Assembly: GCA_045577175.1 (NCBI GenBank)
Contig: JAZNHT010000003.1
Span: 1 to 7,176, forward strand
Source of the DNA: SIG701 sp045577175
Lineage (GTDB): Bacteria > Bacillota > Clostridia > Oscillospirales > CAG-272
Length of the DNA stretch: 7,176 nt
Direction of reading: 5' to 3'
Part shown: positions 5,442 to 7,176 of the stretch, piece by piece
How the letters are laid out: the number at the start of each line of letters is the position of its first letter
Position numbering within the stretch: the first letter of the stretch is position 1
Translations under genes and position numbers: made by a program
Notes under the pieces: model-generated
Database searches by the model: none
The model's input: the letters and a program-made list of their open reading frames with translations, nothing else
What the model was told of the DNA's origin: nothing

Positions 5442-6818
5442 TTATTTTCCGACGCAGAATCGGGCAAAAATTCCTGCCACGATGGCTTCGTCCACGGCGC
5501 GTCCGTCCACGCCGGCGATGTCGGCGACAGCACTTTCGCACAAAGTGCAGACGGCATCGGGCGGATCGCCCGCGGTGAGGGCACAGATCGCCTCGGCGAG
5601 CGTTTCGGCGGCACGGGTGAGGACAGCCTCCTGTCGGGCGTCCCACAAAATCGCATCGGTCGCAAAATCGACTCCGTCCGCGCCGACGGCGGCACGGATT
5701 TCCTCTTTGAGTGCATCGAGTCCGTCCCCGTTTTTGGCGGAGATCGGCACGACCGCGCGTGCGTGTGCGCGGAGGCAGGCGAGATCGTCCTCGGTGAGGG
5801 CGGAGCCCTTGTCGGATTTATTGACGGCGGCGATCACGGTGATGCCGTCGGGAATTTCGAGGATCAGGGTGCGGCATTCCTCGGAAAGAGGGGCGGAGCC
5901 GTCCGCGACGAGGAGGATGAGCGCGGCATCGGACAGCTTTTCGCGGGCGCGTGCCACACCGATCTGCTCAACCGTATCGTCGGTATCGTGAATGCCTGCG
6001 GTATCGGCGAGGAGGAGCGTTGCACCGCCTACATCGACGGTGGCGGTGAGAACATCGCGTGTCGTGCCGGGGATGTCGGTGACGATGGCGTCATCCTGCC
6101 CGACGAGGGCGTTGTAGAGCGAGCTTTTGCCGCTGTTCGGCACGCCTGCGATCACGGTGGGGATACCGTATGCGACAGCGCGTCCTGTTTTGTAGGTGGA
6201 GCAAAGTTTAATGAGGCGGCGGTGCGCCTCGGTGAGCACGGAGAGAATTTGTCTTTCGCCCTCGTCGCCGACGTCCTCATCGGGATAATCGATGGCGGCG
6301 TAGAGGGCGGACAGGGTATCGGTGATGCTGTCCGCGATCGCGCGTGTTTCTCTGGTGATATTTCCGCCGAGAGCGCCGGAGGCAAGGGCGCGGCGGCTTT
6401 CGGTATCGGCATCGATGAGCAGCCCGACCGCCTCCGCCTCGGTGAGGGTGAGCTTGCCGTTGACGAAGGCGCGGCGCGTGAAATCTCCGGGACCGGCAGG
6501 GGATGCACCGGCGGCGAGCACCGCGGTGAGCACGGCTTTCGTGACGGAGACACCGCCGTGGCAGGAGATTTCGACCGTATCCTCGCCCGTGAAGGAGGCA
6601 GGGGCGCGAAAAACGGTGGCGATGCCTGTATCGATGGCGGCGGAGCCCGAGACGATTTTGCCGAATACGGCCTCACGGGGGCGTCTTTCGGCAAGCGGCT
6701 TTCCCACGGGGACGAACACGCGCTCCGCGACGGAGACGGCGTCCGCGCCGCTTATGCGGATGACGGCGATTCCGCCCTTGCCCGGCGGGGTTGATACGGC
6801 GGCGACTGTGGTGAACAT
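5442..6818 (-). CDS. mnmE: tRNA uridine-5-carboxymethylaminomethyl(34) synthesis GTPase MnmE
   Basis: A full-length MnmE (TrmE) of 458 residues, the usual size. With MnmG it modifies the wobble uridine (U34) of several tRNAs to cmnm5U, using methylene-tetrahydrofolate, glycine and GTP hydrolysis in the cytoplasm. The N-terminal folate-binding domain begins TPPGKGGIAVIRISG (10-24), with SCHGG (85-89) and the signature PGDFTRRAFVNGKLTLTEAE (110-129). The embedded G domain has GVPNSGKS (225-232, including the Asn of the potassium-dependent GTPase), GTTRD (251-255), DTAG (272-275), NKSD (333-336) and SAK (360-362). It ends in the essential CVGK (455-458). All catalytic motifs are intact. The ATG at 6818 gives the family's usual N-terminus; AGGAG lies 13 nt upstream, slightly far. 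The frame stays open upstream to 7037 through repeat DNA, which is not coding. No mnmG is in the window. Confidence 0.98.
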   Translation of the reverse strand: MFTTVAAVSTPPGKGGIAVIRISGADAVSVAERVFVPVGKPLAERRPREAVFGKIVSGSAAIDTGIATVFRAPASFTGEDTVEISCHGGVSVTKAVLTAVLAAGASPAGPGDFTRRAFVNGKLTLTEAEAVGLLIDADTESRRALASGALGGNITRETRAIADSITDTLSALYAAIDYPDEDVGDEGERQILSVLTEAHRRLIKLCSTYKTGRAVAYGIPTVIAGVPNSGKSSLYNALVGQDDAIVTDIPGTTRDVLTATVDVGGATLLLADTAGIHDTDDTVEQIGVARAREKLSDAALILLVADGSAPLSEECRTLILEIPDGITVIAAVNKSDKGSALTEDDLACLRAHARAVVPISAKNGDGLDALKEEIRAAVGADGVDFATDAILWDARQEAVLTRAAETLAEAICALTAGDPPDAVCTLCESAVADIAGVDGRAVDEAIVAGIFARFCVGK

Positions 6819-6877
6819 AGGGGCAGGGGGGCTCCTTTCTTCTTCATATACTACTATCTGCAAACAGTGGGATAGGA

Positions 6878-6966
6878 TGCACGAACCGTCCGTGCAGGGG
6901 ACGATAATCAGGGACGCTTCGCGTCCGGAACGATTATGGAGGCGCTTAGCGCGGAGCGCCTCCATA
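6878..6966. repeat. Compound hairpin repeat (12-bp stem)
   Basis: TGCACG/CGTGCA (6878-6883, 6891-6896) is followed by the shared block CCGTGCAGGGGACGA (6890-6904), which recurs at 3703-3717. Next come an ATAATC (6904-6909)/GATTAT (6932-6937) pair enclosing GGACGC-TTC-GCGTCC (6912-6926). Finally a perfect 12-bp stem joins TATGGAGGCGCT (6935-6946) to AGCGCCTCCATA (6955-6966). Coding potential is absent. It looks like a modular REP-type element. Confidence 0.65.
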
Positions 6967-6981
6967 CCACCGCCACGATCA

Positions 6982-7014
6982 GGGGAAAGAGGAGGAAGAA
7001 TCCTCTCTTTCCCC
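6982..7014. repeat. 10-bp inverted repeat GGGGAAAGAG/CTCTTTCCCC
   Basis: Perfect pairing of 6982-6991 with 7005-7014, plus outer ATC/GAT pairing across a mismatch. A strong hairpin between two repeat clusters. Neither strand has a proper T-run after it, so I do not call it a terminator. Confidence 0.5.
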
Positions 7015-7053
7015 CGATACCCCCATTCTCTCCTCATAGCGTTTCTTCAGTGC

Positions 7054-7131
7054 AAATGCCACGCTGAGGCGCGGCATTTACGTCGAGGATTCCCTCGACC
7101 GCCTAAGCGGTCGTTTCCGCTTTCGCGGAAA
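7054..7131. repeat. Four consecutive tetraloop hairpins
   Basis: Four stems, each with a 4-nt loop, follow one another: 7054-7064 with 7069-7079 (11 bp, one mismatch, loop TGAG); GTCGAGG with CCTCGAC (7082-7099, loop ATTC); CGACCGC with GCGGTCG (7096-7113, loop CTAA); TTTCCGC with GCGGAAA (7114-7131, loop TTTC). The last three are perfect 7-bp stems with unrelated sequences. The second and third share CGAC (7096-7099), so they compete. Confidence 0.75.
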
Positions 7132-7176
7132 ACCGGGAACCTCGCAGGACAACATACCACTCTTTCTTCATCTTAT

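Larger units (their letters stand above)
6819..7176. other. Gene-free repeat island upstream of mnmE
   Basis: The 358 bp beyond the mnmE start hold no credible gene. Several short palindromes, listed separately, fill most of it. No convincing -35/-10 pair precedes mnmE: AT-rich sequence around 6845-6860 offers TATATG-like boxes but no matching -35. The mnmE promoter may be atypical or lie to the right of the window. Confidence 0.6.

Noticed and set aside
5436..6794. Plus-strand open frame of 452 codons opposite mnmE
   Set aside because: The minus strand is unmistakably mnmE with every motif intact; the plus frame is its shadow.
6819..7037. N-terminal extension of mnmE from an upstream in-frame ATG
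   Set aside because: The extension is encoded by palindromic repeat DNA, has no family match, and the ATG at 6818 gives the exact MnmE N-terminus.
7103..7171. Short minus-strand frame beginning MKKEWYVVL, 22 residues
   Set aside because: It starts like a real protein but stops after 22 residues inside the hairpin array, and any ribosome binding site would be outside the window. It could be a decayed start, but there is not enough to call it.

Overview
The window looks like chromosome from a fairly GC-rich member of the Clostridia, probably a gut Oscillospirales-type organism. The grounds are a DUF1292 (YrzB-like) protein, Firmicutes-style AGGAG ribosome binding sites, consensus SigA-type promoters (four TTGxxx-17-TAtaaT pairs), GC-rich codons inside genes against AT-rich promoters, and intergenic DNA packed with small palindromic repeats. 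This is a judgement from family content, not a database placement. Every gene I can support is on the minus strand, so transcription runs right to left.

Layout from right to left in genomic coordinates. 6819-7176 has no credible gene and is an island of small hairpin repeats. mnmE (5442-6818) encodes the tRNA-modifying GTPase. A 207-residue lipoprotein (4765-5388) follows after 53 nt. A DUF1292 protein (4378-4698) has its own strong promoter, whose -35 box contains the lipoprotein stop codon. Immediately after the DUF1292 stop comes about 240 nt with strong RNA-like folding (4136-4377), my best guess being a raiA-motif RNA. tRNA-Ser(GGA) (3952-4044) has its own promoter and a 17-bp terminator hairpin.

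3476-3911 is a second repeat island, with a 126-bp element bearing inverted ends, fragments copied from tRNA 3' ends, and long hairpins. The largest gene (502-3369) encodes a 955-residue membrane protein joining three modules: a fucose-4-O-acetylase-like acyltransferase, a CapA-like metallophosphoesterase-fold domain, and an SGNH-hydrolase-fold domain whose catalytic residues appear substituted. It has its own promoter and terminator. At the left edge (1-160) begins another secreted protein with its own promoter, cut by the window edge.

The genes do not form one pathway. mnmE and tRNA-Ser belong to translation; the acyltransferase fusion, the lipoprotein and the left-edge protein act at or outside the membrane. 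The most notable items are the three-domain fusion with its apparently dead SGNH module, the structured RNA behind DUF1292 with a possible pseudoknot, and the repeat islands, one of which carries duplicated pieces of the neighbouring tRNA-Ser.
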